From Nemertoderma westbladi (Eukaryota; Xenacoelomorpha; Nemertodermatida; Nemertodermatidae): a stretch of 24,953 nt of DNA. The position numbers were made by a program, and so were the translations under genes. The stretch covers positions 1-24,953 of the forward strand of contig JAUCBJ010003488.1 of the NCBI GenBank assembly GCA_032718475.1, given 5' to 3'. Under the pieces are notes generated by a model. The model saw nothing but the letters and a program-made list of their open reading frames with translations, made no database searches and was not told where the DNA came from. Numbering within the stretch: the first letter of the stretch is position 1; each line of letters starts with the position of its first letter. Positions 8,771 through 19,138 of the stretch are shown one piece after another.

Positions 8771-9345
8771 TAAATATTACACTACGCGTACAAACCACTC
8801 AAACAAAATGCAGACCAAATACTGACAGACTACTATCAAGCCTAAATAAACTACAGGACATGCAGACTCCGAAATGGTTAGGTAGTACGCGTTCTAACCC
8901 AGTAGTACGACTTATTCTTTAGATGGGGGTTTACCTTACAGCATTGGCTGCCCCTACTTCCTAACCGTTCTTTATCGGACAGAGGCTCTACACACACTGC
9001 AATCCGTTCAGACCTAATAACAGCCAGACAACTATCCAGCCTACAAATTATCTAAATAAATATTATACGCTACCTGTACAGACTACACAAACAAAGTACA
9101 GACTAAACGATGGCAGACTACTCTCAAGCCTAAATAAACTACAGGACATGCAGACTCCGAAATGATTAGGTAGTATGCGTTCTAACCCAGTAGTACGACT
9201 TATTCTTTAGTTGGGGGTTTACCTTACAGCATTGGCTGCCCCTACTTCCTAACCGTTCTTTATCGGACAGGTGATCTACACACACTGCAATCCGTTCGGA
9301 CTTAACAGCAATCAGACAACAGCCCAGCCTACAAATTGTCTGTAC
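8771..9345. repeat. Direct tandem duplication, 288-bp unit
   Basis: Two head-to-tail copies start at about 8771 and 9059. Landmarks such as CTACAGGACATGCAGACTCC recur at a 288-bp offset (8851 and 9139). The copies are roughly 90 % identical by eye over their central part. No coding potential is apparent. Confidence 0.85.
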
Positions 9346-9436
9346 AATATGATCAGGCTTACACGCCTTCTGTTCAATACTGGCCTACAAATAAATAAAA
9401 CTGACAGAAATAAGTAAGCTCCAAAAGAAACAAGGG

Positions 9437-9444
9437 GTGTACAG
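9437..9444. repeat. Target-site duplication GTGTACAG, left copy
   Basis: GTGTACAG precedes the tip TAGGGTGTTAC. The identical octamer follows the opposite tip at 12197-12204. Confidence 0.85.
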
Positions 9445-9874
9445 TAGGGTGTTACAAAAATCACTTTTTTGCCCCAATTGCTTGGAAACTTCGACATTTT
9501 TTGCCATTTTAATGTAGAAGTACAATGCAAAAAACCGTTTTGAAAAATATTTAGTGGAAGAGGTATCACACGAGTCACAAAATCTGAGAAATTTAACAAA
9601 ATATAGCAGTTTTAATTTACCGATAAATCTAGCGATAGATGATTGCAATGATCTGAAACTCATGTTATGTAATGCATTTATCATGGGCTTTCCAATAACG
9701 TTTTTGGCATTGTGAAATTGACAAGATCAGATGTGTCACATTGAGTTTGAAAAATTGAATTTTTTTTAAAAATCTAAGAAATTTAACAAAATATAGCAGT
9801 TTTAATTTACCGATAAATCTAGCGATAGATGATTGCAATGATCTGAAACTCATGTTATGTAATGCATTTATCAT
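9445..9874 (+). repeat. Left long inverted terminus of the hAT-like element
   Basis: About 430 bp are inverted and nearly identical to 11769-12196; one visible difference is GTATCAC against GTGTCAC. The arm contains its own direct duplication: a block of about 110 bp starting near 9574 recurs at a 190-bp offset near 9764. Short reading frames here (reading MINALHNMSF) are by-products of the repeat. Confidence 0.88.
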
Positions 9875-10261
9875 TTCTACAATTTCAAAATTGAAGATCA
9901 AAATGTATGAAAACTGAGTGTGTTCCTCTCCTTACCAGTACTATGTACTTATACTACTACTACTTCATCTACTACTAAGTTACTCCATGACCCTTTTGTT
10001 TTGCTTCATTCATAAAGGCCATGCAACAAAGTACTGAAGTAGGGCAGTAAGGTGTGTTACTACAACAACAACAGTACAATAATATTAAATTGCAGCATTT
10101 GCACAATTACATATATTTTAAAATTACAAATTTAATAATAGGTGATTTTGTTAAATTCGTACAGTTAAACCGATCCGGTAGGCCACTACCAATTTTTGGA
10201 TGGAAAACTGCCAATGTCGGAAGACTGCTAAAGTCGGTAGGCTGGAAGGCAGTCGGTAAGC

Positions 10262-11717
10262 CCGACTCAATGTGAGCAGACAATGAAGAGAACAAACATT
10301 TGGCTCATCAACGCGACATCACCAGGAAGAAACTTGAGATGGAACAACGCAAGGAGGCATTAATTCTAGAACAACAAAGACAGTTGGCTGCGGCCAAACC
10401 GCAACAGAAGGCCTATGAATTGGAGGATCGACAGCAACGGACTGCTCAAGAACTCGAGCTCAAGAACTAATCAGCAGCCTGAACCATCGATTGTGCGCTT
10501 CAACGAGATACATGGAGCCGACACCATAGAAGCACATCAACATTATGCGCAATAAATCTATAGACTGGTTGCCAAGGATTGGGTGGACCCAGTGGATGCA
10601 GGGACTCCTGGAAACCAGGTAAGTCACCCCGGAGGTTGCCATGAGCCCGAACCTAGACACCAATTAGAACCAACCACACCTCAGGTAACACTCTTTGTCT
10701 TGAATCCCATACGACCTCAAGTAGAGTCTCGATAAAGATTTGTGATTAACGAAGGTGATCAAGCCGAGTGGGATGGAGCTCGAGACAGTGAGCGGTTTAA
10801 TCCAAGTCCTACTCCAGGTAAACCCAACATCCATATGTATCAATTAAATGTAGCAATTAGGGAAGGTAATAAGGAGGTGTGGGATGAAGTCATCCATAGA
10901 AAAAGGTAAAGTCCAACATATTCAGTCACAAGTCCATCAGGTGCAGGGACAAGTTCAAACTGTATGTGGTGTTGTGCAAGAAGTGCAGCAAAGAATTCAG
11001 TACGTCAAAGTTCAGGTGGATAAGGAGTTCGACCATGTTAGGTGTAATATCCCTGAGGTCAATGACAATGTAGAACGAGATCAACATGAGAATGAAAAGC
11101 TTAGAGTACAGGAACAACAGTACCAACGTCCTGAAGACCATCCCAAGTTTAAACCACGAATGCCCAGTTATAAATATTCAGGCAGACTCAGAGTTTGAGA
11201 CTGACTATAGATCACCAGTCAGTGAGAAGGTAACCTATCACGGGACGAATTCGCGTACTCGTCCACAGGTAAGTTATCCTACTCATCAGTTGAACCGATT
11301 CCAACTTATGTCCATCAACGGGTAGGAAGGGAAGACAATACTATGGTCAACTCAATCACAGTGGAGTTTTCTAAGTTCAGTCCGAGACACAGTCTTCCAC
11401 CATTACATCCTCCGCACTTCACTGGTTTATCTAAACATTGGAGAACCTTCATCAACTATATCAAGACTAATGTCGCTCAACAGGATTTCTCACCGACTGA
11501 GAAATTCAACTACTTATACCAACAGTTGAGAGGTCAACTGAAGGAATTGGTAAGTACGTTTATAGGTGATGAGAATGCCTCTGAGGAGGCTTATGACAGG
11601 TTAGTTACTGTGTATCGCGGCAATGTAAAGATGGCCAGGTCAGTAATAGTTGAACTAACTCAAGGGGGACCAGCACATTCCCATATAGAATTAGTTAAGT
11701 TTTCAAACTCAATTTGA
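10262..11717 (+). pseudogene. Decayed BEL/Pao retrotransposon gag
   Basis: The best-preserved part is 11343-11717. It contains LPPLHPPHFTGLSKHWRTF, FSPTEKFNYLYQQLRGQLK and ASEEAYDRLVTVYRGN, the pattern of the gag domain found before the aspartic protease in BEL/Pao elements (Pfam DUF1759). Upstream, a Glu/Gln-rich coiled coil is readable at about 10280-10468 (containing TRKKLEMEQRKEALILEQQ), as is usual for BEL gag N-termini. Another Gln/Val-rich helix lies at 10884-11150. These pieces lie in different frames separated by stops and frameshifts, so no intact protein can be made. The frame ends where the right inverted terminus begins. Protease, reverse transcriptase and LTRs are absent. Confidence 0.7.
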
Positions 11718-11768
11718 CACATCTGATCTTGTCAATTTCACATTGCCAAAAACGTTATTGGAAAGCCC

Positions 11769-12196
11769 ATGATAAATGCATTACATAACATGAGTTTCAG
11801 ATCATTGCAATCATCTATCGCTAGATTTATCGGTAAATTAAAACTGCTATATTTTGTTAAATTTCTTATATTTTTTAAAAAAATTCAATTTTTCAAACTC
11901 AATGTGACACATCTGATCTTGTCAATTTCACAATGCCAAAAACGTTATTGGAAAGCCCATGATAAATGCATTACATAACATGAGTTTCAGATCATTGCAA
12001 TCATCTCTCTAGATTTATCGGTAAATTAAAACTGCTATATTTTGTTAAATTTCTCAGATTTTGTGACTCGTGTGACACCTCTTCCACTAAATATTTTTCA
12101 AAACGGTTTTTTGCATTGTACTTCTACATTAAAATGGCAAAACATGTCGAAGTTTCCAAGCAATTGGGGCAAAAAAGTGATTTTTGTAACACCCTA
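11769..12196 (-). repeat. Right long inverted terminus of the hAT-like element
   Basis: Inverted copy of 9445-9874, including the same 190-bp internal direct duplication (landmark GGAAAGCCCATGATAAATGC near 11760 and 11950). The repeat family extends inward to about 11699, where it abuts the gag frame. Confidence 0.88.
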
Positions 12197-12204
12197 GTGT
12201 ACAG
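12197..12204. repeat. Target-site duplication GTGTACAG, right copy
   Basis: Matches 9437-9444 exactly and directly follows the tip GTAACACCCTA. Confidence 0.85.
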
Positions 12205-12276
12205 TCCCTAATCTCTTAAACAGCCTACCGGTATACAATAATCAAATCGAATAATACTAATGTACTTATACGGGAA

Positions 12277-12410
12277 GTACCGGTTAGGACAGTTAGGCCT
12301 ACGGACCTACAGAAGTACCGGTTCTGGCAGTTGGACCTACGGACCTACGGCAGTACCGGTTCTGGCAGTTGGGCCTACTGACCTACAGATGTACCGTTCA
12401 GGTTTACCGG
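12277..12410 (+). repeat. Minisatellite, three to four 38-bp units
   Basis: Units begin GTACCGGTT, continue with (T)GGCAGTTGG and end in two CCTACGGACCTAC-type blocks. Three near-complete copies of 38 bp and a degenerate fourth are visible. The unit is rich in the palindromes ACCGGT and AGGCCT. Confidence 0.8.
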
Positions 12411-13695
12411 TTGACCGGTACTTTCAACTTTATTGCTTACTGCAATAAAGAAGCTATATCCGTTATTGTTCGCGCTTTCAGACCTTTGGCAGTTTAACCC
12501 GACAAATTAGGATGTCTTCTAGATAATAAATTACTTTTAGCCTCTGACAAATATTTGATTCACTACACTAGTCGAAACCAATCTGTGCGCGATCATTCAC
12601 CCGCTGGATATACCCGGGAGATTGGGTTCGACGGCTTAATCTTATTGCTAGGTAAGCCTAATGTATTATTCGATTGACAGTATTATATAATCTCTGACAA
12701 TATTATTCACCTTCGGGGAATATTAACAGTTCCTTTAGGACGTGGCGCTCTATCTATATAAACAGAGTTATGACTTAAACTACTCACAACGATATGGATT
12801 AGTTATAATTCACATATATGGCGCATTCTTTAGGAAATGCTTCGTTATCAGTCTCACTCATACACAATACTGCACAATACTGCACACTAATCTGCCGATC
12901 TTCACTGATTTTAGTCACATATAAAAGGAACACAGACAAACTCATGTAGGGTCTATCAAATAACATTAGATTCACTTCAAACCACTTTAACATGAGTCAC
13001 AATCGTTATATGTAACCTTTCTCTCTTACCTTCGGTATATCAAGAATATTGGGTTTCGGGGTTATTTCTCGTTATTCCAAATATAATAATTCATCAACAA
13101 ATATAATGAATAACCGACAGCAAAGCAGTAATGTTAAGTTAAGTTGCACAGTATGGGCCAGTTAACCAGATTTGTTATGTAGTGCAGTTATGTTATGTTT
13201 AGTTTGATAACGGATATATGTCCCTATAATTAAGCCTACTAGTGTTAGGCTAAAACAGAAAAGCACAAAATATTCCCAAGCCGCTCTCTCCTGGCTCAGG
13301 ACAGAATGTAAACACTGCACATAATGCATTGAGTGATTTCTAGGAAATCTCTGTACAAGAGCCATAAAAATGCTCTGATTGGCTGACTGAACTGAGAGAC
13401 GCCGTAGAACAAAGAAAATCGACACATATGAATATCAGCTGTTAACCGCCGTCATAGTAACTACTGTTCAAGAGTAGCTATCCCCTTTTGCGTCACGGAA
13501 TTGCCATAGAATCATCAACTATGCCTTCCACAGTACACATACGGAGGAAATAGCTCTTAGATCCTCTAAAAAACACCGATACAGCAATAATACGGTCTCT
13601 TACACCTATTAAATCAACTACAGAGTATTTTAATGTAAAAATTAATAAAAATAACGGGGCAATTCAGCAAAGGCTTTTACAGTGTTGTCACCTTC
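12411..13695. other. No recognisable gene
   Basis: The reading frames here are short and have no family resemblance. One 87-codon minus-strand frame (13162-13425) contains a hydrophobic stretch (VLFCFSLTLVGLIIGTYI) but nothing supports its expression. A TATA-like TATATAAA lies at about 12754-12761. Confidence 0.4.
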
Positions 13696-13696
13696 A

Positions 13697-13995
13697 TCAG
13701 AAAGCGTGAGAAAAGCGTAGAAAGGGATTAAGAACCCAGGAGAGATACTCAAGGACCTTGATTAGTTGCCTTATGAGAATTACTTCTTGTTGATATCCGT
13801 TTGGATTGTGAATTCTTTTTGGTGAGGCTGAGGTTAAGCGGATCTTATCGATGTCTGATATCTTGGCAATGTGGATTGGTTTCTTGTTGGGGCCAATCCG
13901 GATGAACACTGGACCATTGGATGAGTAGGCCGCAAAGACCCGCTTTGCCTTTTTTATTTTTACTGCCTCAGCTAATAGTACACCGCGAGGAACCT
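13697..13995 (-). pseudogene. Probable C-terminal fragment of a retrotransposon ORF1 protein
   Basis: From a stop near 13996 the minus strand reads KVPRGVLLAEAVKIKKAKR, then FAAYSSNGPVFIRIGPNKK and a helix ending SDIDKIR. The pattern (long helix, then a short strand pair with an aromatic-x-SNG-xVFIR motif) resembles the C-terminal domain of LINE ORF1 (RNA-binding, FP-like) proteins. There is no start codon in frame before it, and it is unattached to other retroelement genes. A related N-terminal part lies at 16789-17290 on the same strand, possibly the same dead element. The family call is tentative. Confidence 0.35.
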
Positions 13996-14394
13996 TTTAA
14001 TGGTTAGCTGGACTGTCAGGGCCCTAAACCGATTAGGTTCTCTGTTCGCAGAACACCGAACACTATTCCGGCCACGGAACTAGTCCAGCAGAATGCCTTT
14101 ATAGAATCCTGGAATTTGTGGGACGAGAGGATCTCAGCAACTAAGCGAAAACGAACAATAGGATGTTCCTAGACCCCCCCCCCAAAATTTATCCAGAAGA
14201 CTTTTCGCCATACATAATGTGTTAAAAAAGTCTACGGTTCTCCAGCTAGGGCCAATTTGAGTCAAAAAGTCCGCTTCCCTAGCAACCACGTTGCTATGGA
14301 GATAAGTCCAGAACCGCTAATGCTACGGACTTGGGACCGGCGCCAAACGATAGGCAGCATATGGGTTTACATTCAAATGAAAAAGTTGAGAGTG

Positions 14395-15930
14395 TTCCGA
14401 TCATGATCTTGACCATGATCAGCAAAGATCAGTTTTGATCAGCAATCGGACACTCAAGGCTTGCTCCAATCGAAAAACTTAACATTACAAAAAGATTCAG
14501 CGACCCCACATTAGTCATGATTCCCGTTAAAAGATTTTAAAAAAAGTGAATTCTTCCCGGTCAAAACGCAAGATCATGATCGCGCAAAGATCGGACTTCG
14601 TAAAATCGTAACTAAGCATTTTGGATATAAACAATTACTGTAGGAAACGTTCAGAACACCGCCCTGAGTCGATTAAAAAAAAAATTGGCCCGATCGGACA
14701 GCCGGTTCTCGAGATCTGATACCTGATCATTAAAGATGATATTTTTCGGTTTTTTCAACTTTTCTCGAAAACTTTGTTTGAGACCCCCGATTTTTTTTTT
14801 ACGAATCGACTTCTATGATGAAGGGGCAACTTTTGAGCATTTCGAAATTTTCAAAAAGCGATTTGATCAGGCCGCGATCAGAAAAGATCGTGTTTTCGGT
14901 TTTATTTTGAAGACCAAGTCCTGGGAGTTCACCGTATGGAAAAACTTAACATCACAAAAAGATTCCTCGCCCTCGAATTATGGGGGGTAGCCAAAATTTG
15001 GGCATAAAAAAGTTCAAGTCTAGTGGGTCAAAACTCAAGATCATGATCGCGAAAAGATCAGTATATTTAAAATCGAATCTAAGCATTTTTCTAATAAACA
15101 TCCATTGTAAGAAATGTGCAATGGTCTATTCTGAGTTGATTAAAAAAAAAATTGGCTCGATCGGGCAACCAGTTCTCGAGATCAGCTTCCTGATCATAAA
15201 AGATCGTGTTTTTCAGTTTTTCCCGATTTTCTCTAAAACTTTGTTTGAGACCCCCGATTTTCTTTTTACTAATCGACTTCTATTAAGAAGGGGCAACTTT
15301 TGAGCATTTCAAAATTTTCAAAAAGCGATTTGATCAGGCCATGATCAGGAAAGATCATGTTTTCGGTTTTATTTCGAAGACCAAGTCCTGTGAGTTCACC
15401 GTATGAAAAAACTTAACATTACAAAAAGATTCCTCACCCTCGAATTCGGGGGGGTAGCCAAAATTTGACCATAAAAAAGTTCAATTCTAGGGGGTCAAAA
15501 GATCATGATCGCGAAATGATCAGTTTTTTCGAAATTACTTCTGAGCATTTTGGGGCAAAACTTTCAAACTAAAAACATTCACTGGAGTGTTCTAAGTAGA
15601 TTAAAAAAAATTTCGACTCAATAGGCCTACCGGTACCGGAGATATGGTCGTCCAAAGTCTGCTTCCGGTAATTCGAAAATATTTCGAAAACCCTTGATCG
15701 ACTTTTTTCCTTGAAAATATGTGAATGTACAGTTAGTGGACCCGCATCTAACGATATATCACAATCCATATTTCGGATGATAGGTACCGGTGAAATCAGA
15801 CTTTACCAAAAAAATTCAAATTTTAGCTACTCATGTCTGACTATCTCGAAAACTATAATAGGTATGGAAATACTTTCACTGCAAGAAATGTTCGCCTATC
15901 CAATGCGCTTCTAACTCTGTGCTCGTATTT
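14395..15930. repeat. Satellite-like direct repeat, ~467-bp units, GATC-dense
   Basis: About three units are visible. The landmark GATTAAAAAAAA recurs at 14671, 15138 and 15599, and blocks such as GAGACCCCCGATTTT, GAAAAACTTAACATTACAAA and AGATCATGATCGCG recur at the same period. By eye there are about 28 GATC tetramers in about 1.3 kb, against roughly 5 expected by chance. Overlapping reading frames of 80-107 codons inside it arise from the repeat and match no family I recognise. Confidence 0.85.
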
Positions 15931-16788
15931 TGCATAGTGTCAAAACCTACAACTTAACCCCCCCAGCGGAGGGAACGGAGTGACCGGAGCGCCAGTACTA
16001 TCTTTCATTATTATGAAGTAATAAGGGCGGTGGGTGGGGTAGGTGGTGAACACTATTTATAGGGTGGAGGGTGGGTCTAGTATATTACTTTAGGATATTT
16101 GATTTCTTTGCAATACAGTTTAGCTGCCTCAGTCTTATTTGTAATATGTTATACATTATACCAAATTATATCAAGTTTTAACATACTACATTGTCTACCT
16201 GTAGGAGAAATATACAATGTAGGGCTCATAATATATTTATAAATAGATTTAGTATATTTACATTGTATAACAGAGTTAATTGATACTATTACGGTATTAT
16301 ACTAAAGACGCCGCTTTGATATATCTGATCAAATGGCAATTTCTTGTATATTATCTATTTCACTATCTTGGGTATATCATTCAATTTCTAAAACTATAAT
16401 AATAAAAATTTACTTCACTTCTTGTTTACTCGCATGGATATATTGATATAAAACACTTCAGTATAATATCTTATAGGGCCAAACGCAGATTAATCGGAAT
16501 AATATGTTTAATTATTGTTACAATTGGCACATTGAAGTAAGTAGTACATGAGTTTGATAAAATAATTATGAATCTGTATCTTATTCTACTTTGTCTATAT
16601 GATTATGTTATATAATAATGTTACTTTATCACTTTGGTTTAAACCGATCTCCTTTACTATTACTTACTACTTATACTACTACTACTACTACTATTATTAC
16701 TACTGCTACTGACTACTACAGAGTTATATATTATAAGAGGATGGGGTTCGTGATTATTAGTTATTATACAAGTGCCCCTCGGCTATAG
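15931..16788. repeat. Gene-free AT-rich DNA with a (TAC)n microsatellite
   Basis: No coding potential is visible. An imperfect TAC/TAT trinucleotide repeat lies at about 16664-16722, and a G-rich stretch (GGCGGTGGGTGGGGTAGGTGG) at about 16025-16045. Confidence 0.6.
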
Positions 16789-17290
16789 AGAGTCCACCCT
16801 CGGTTGCTTACTGGATAGACTCCTTTGGGGAATATCTTTGTTGAAATAGAATCTTTGTTGGAATATCAAGAAACAAGAAGATTGGCAGACGAAACGTATG
16901 ACAATGGTACGATTTTTTTTCGCGTTCGGGATTCCTAGGTGATGCCACACGTCAATACTGTCATAACAGATACCACATTTCGATAAAATCCATTCGATTT
17001 TGGCATTATTGGTATTGTGGTCCGATTTGACGAGCCCATGGAGTAGTATGTTGTTACATCTTCCATATTGTTCGAGCGAGTCACCAGGGTTTTCAGCTCT
17101 AAGGGATGCGTTTTTGTGTTAAATATCTGAGTTTTCACGTTTCATATCGGCCAGAGGTTTTAGAAGAGAATTGCCATCGGAAGGGTTTAATTTGTTGTTT
17201 TAGGTCTCCAAGGCTGTTGCAAATTTGTTTCAGCCATTTTTCAACATTAGCAATTGGCCTTCAATCGGCCCTGTGGGGTCAGTTTTGAGA
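16789..17290 (-). pseudogene. Decayed LINE ORF1 (FP-like, RNA-binding) fragment
   Basis: Read on the minus strand, one frame gives a coiled-coil tail (LADMKRENSDI, then a TAA, then HKNASLRAENPGDSLEQYG). It continues RCNNILLHGLVKSD, AKIEWILSKCGI, WHHLGIPNAKKNRTIVIRF and a final FQQRFYF before a TAG at about 16789. The order 'LEQYxRRNNLxxxGI ... HRLG ... RxIIVRF' is the classical signature of LINE ORF1 proteins. At least one internal stop and the loss of conserved arginines (RCNN, WHHLG) mark it as dead. The frame differs from the 67-codon open frame at the same place, which is a shadow. Confidence 0.65.
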
Positions 17291-17899
17291 CCCATGCTCA
17301 CGTATGCGGTATATAAGTGTTTAGGTCTAAGGGAGTTTGGTGATTAATGAGAATGCAGAAATAACAGAGATAGGAGCTTAGCTGTATTTCTTACCAGTAC
17401 ATCAGTTAGTATGTAGGCCATAACAGTAATAAGTCTACCGTAACTGATCGTAACTGAAAGAGTTATATCAGTATATTATATAGATAGTATATTTTATGAT
17501 GGTATTTTATTAACGCTTGTGCATGTATTTATATAGATATATCCCCACTGAACACACTGTAGATATGAAAATCCAGGTACATAATGGCCACATCAGACAT
17601 CCATGCATTCCTAAGGATTACTGTAATTAGTAGAATATTTATGATATGTATATTACATACGAAAATTGCACATAATACAATGTTACTGGGGATGTTACTG
17701 GGGTGCATCAGAATCCAGTATTAATTACTGGCTAAATCAGACTAAAATAAAAACAAGAATAAATAATATCTCACCCCATCTGTAACCTACTCTTTTACAT
17801 ATCCGAAGCTGTTTTATCAAAACGTAAAACCATACCAAGGATATATGCTAATAATATTATTAATTGTTGCAATAGTATACAATACAGCAATACAGTATA
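17291..17899. other. No recognisable gene
   Basis: AT-rich sequence with TATATA runs and no family-like reading frame. If the fibronectin type II exon at 17900 belongs to a live gene, this would be its downstream intron or 3' UTR. Confidence 0.4.
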
Positions 17900-18117
17900 T
17901 TATAATTCATCCAAATACCAACCAGGGCATTCAGCAGAACACATTCCCCATTCCACTGAACCAGAAACGAAATTTCCACCACTGTCAACTTGAGTAGCAC
18001 ACCATGGCTGGTTATTAGGTTGAATTGGACATTTGGAGTACTCTATACCCTTGTAAATGAATGGAAACACGCAATTCCAATAGGGTCGTGGCCCTGCCAT
18101 TGTCTTGCATTCCTCAT
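17900..18117 (-). CDS. Single exon encoding a fibronectin type II domain
   Basis: Fibronectin type II modules are disulfide-bonded extracellular collagen- or ligand-binding domains. The minus strand reads DEECKTMAGP, then WNCVFPFIYKGIEYSKC, PWCAT and VEWGMC. This matches the C-x2-PF-x-Y-x-G-x2-Y-x2-C ... WCAT ... WG-x-C pattern with all four core cysteines. The exon has a plausible acceptor (TTATACTGATTGCAG just before 18117) in phase 1. A weak phase-1 donor (G|GTTGGT) at 17923/17922 would give a symmetric 195-bp 1-1 exon, as these domains usually have. Alternatively the frame ends at TAA 17900-17902 (tail WYLDEL). Two further cysteines flank the domain. No neighbouring exons are visible, so the parent gene is unknown. 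Confidence 0.7.
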
Positions 18118-18435
18118 CTGCAATCAGTATAAGAAATATTGACCCATTGCAAACGGTAAGCCACACTACACTGCATGCCCTGGGGAGACAAAAGTGCTGC
18201 TTGAAAAAATGTATAGATTCTTGGGTCTTGAAGCGGATGGAGCTAATGGAGCGGAGGCTATGCTGAGCCTTTACGGAGCCTCCATGTAGGTGAAAATAAT
18301 TGTGTTTTGCTTATCTGAAATTTATAAGACAGTAAGCATAGGTAGCCAATAGCTTATATGCAAATCAGTGGGAATTTAGATTAATGAGACAAGAACTGTG
18401 GCAGCGGGCATGAACATACCACATGATGATGATAA

Positions 18436-18460
18436 TAGTTTATTTATTTATTTATTCTTT
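18436..18460 (-). repeat. Retroposon-type (AAATA)n tail
   Basis: On the minus strand, GTGGCTTAAAG is followed by AATAAATAAATAAATAAA. This looks like the 3' tail of a minus-strand non-LTR retroposon, possibly the one whose reverse-transcriptase end lies at 19139-19720, though a separate SINE is equally possible. Confidence 0.4.
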
Positions 18461-18662
18461 AAGCCACACTGGGGAGGCACTACTGAGCTTAATTCTACTA
18501 TATAGACTACAAACTGCCTTATAGTGAATATGACAAAATAAGGGCAGATTTAACTTACTAAGGGAAAGTGGGATGTTCCTAGGCTCGTCATCAGTTAGAC
18601 GAGGTATATTAAAGAACAAACGGGTACAATTATTATATGCTACCCTTATTTTGTCGTAAGCA

Positions 18663-18683
18663 CGTTGTGATTAATTCACAACG
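18663..18683. repeat. 8-bp perfect hairpin
   Basis: CGTTGTGA and TCACAACG are inverted around the 5-base loop TTAAT. Function unknown. Confidence 0.5.
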
Positions 18684-18764
18684 ATAAAACTATACGGAAA
18701 TACTGCTACATACCAACCAGCACAGCAAAGATCAATCAGAGGTATGTTCTAAAACGTATACCAA

Positions 18765-19100
18765 CCCATTCTGAGCTATAACAATGCAATACAGACAGAG
18801 CTATACCGATTTAAAATAAAAATATACCAGCCTATACCAACCTACACGAACTAACAGCGGCCTAGACCAAGCTAACACTGGCCTATACCGAGCTGATACC
18901 GACCTATACCGAGCTAACACTGACCTACAGAGCTAACAGTGGCCTATACCAAGCAAACACCAGCCTATACTGAGCTAACACCGACCTATACTGAGCTAAC
19001 ACCAGCCTAACAGAGCAAACACTGACATATTACCAGATGCAGATGCTTCACAGAACTAACACCGACTTATACCGAGCTAACATCGGCCCCAATATGTACA
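18765..19100 (+). repeat. Degenerate minisatellite, ~21-bp unit
   Basis: The consensus is close to GAGCTAACACCGACCTATAC, with about 15 diverged copies and one interruption near 19030-19055. It sits between the reverse-transcriptase stop codon and the tail at 18436, so it may be in the 3' UTR of that element. Confidence 0.8.
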
Positions 19101-19138
19101 TACTACCAGTATCGGCATGCTGCATTGCAGCTGCATTT

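Larger units (their letters stand above)
9445..12196. mobile_element. hAT-like non-autonomous element (2,752 bp) enclosing a BEL/Pao gag remnant
   Basis: The tips are TAGGGTGTTAC on the left and GTAACACCCTA on the right, with long inverted termini and an 8-bp duplication GTGTACAG. Eight-base duplications and TAGGG/CAGGG-type tips are typical of hAT elements; P elements also make 8-bp duplications, so the assignment is tentative. No transposase is encoded. The interior (about 9875-11768) holds decayed retrotransposon gag sequence, so this is either a capture event or a retrotransposon inserted into an older element and then trimmed. Confidence 0.8.

Noticed and set aside
9312-9901. Minus-strand frames of 78-99 codons in the left terminus of element 2 (and 11769-11978)
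   Set aside because: They fall within the inverted, internally duplicated termini; the same peptide appears repeatedly only because the DNA is repeated.
13162-13425. 87-codon minus-strand frame with a possible membrane segment
   Set aside because: One hydrophobic stretch in AT-rich DNA is weak evidence, and no family, splice or promoter support is visible.
14736-15303. Two plus-strand frames of 84 and 107 codons
   Set aside because: They lie within the ~467-bp satellite and follow its repeat structure; the second is not preserved in the neighbouring unit.
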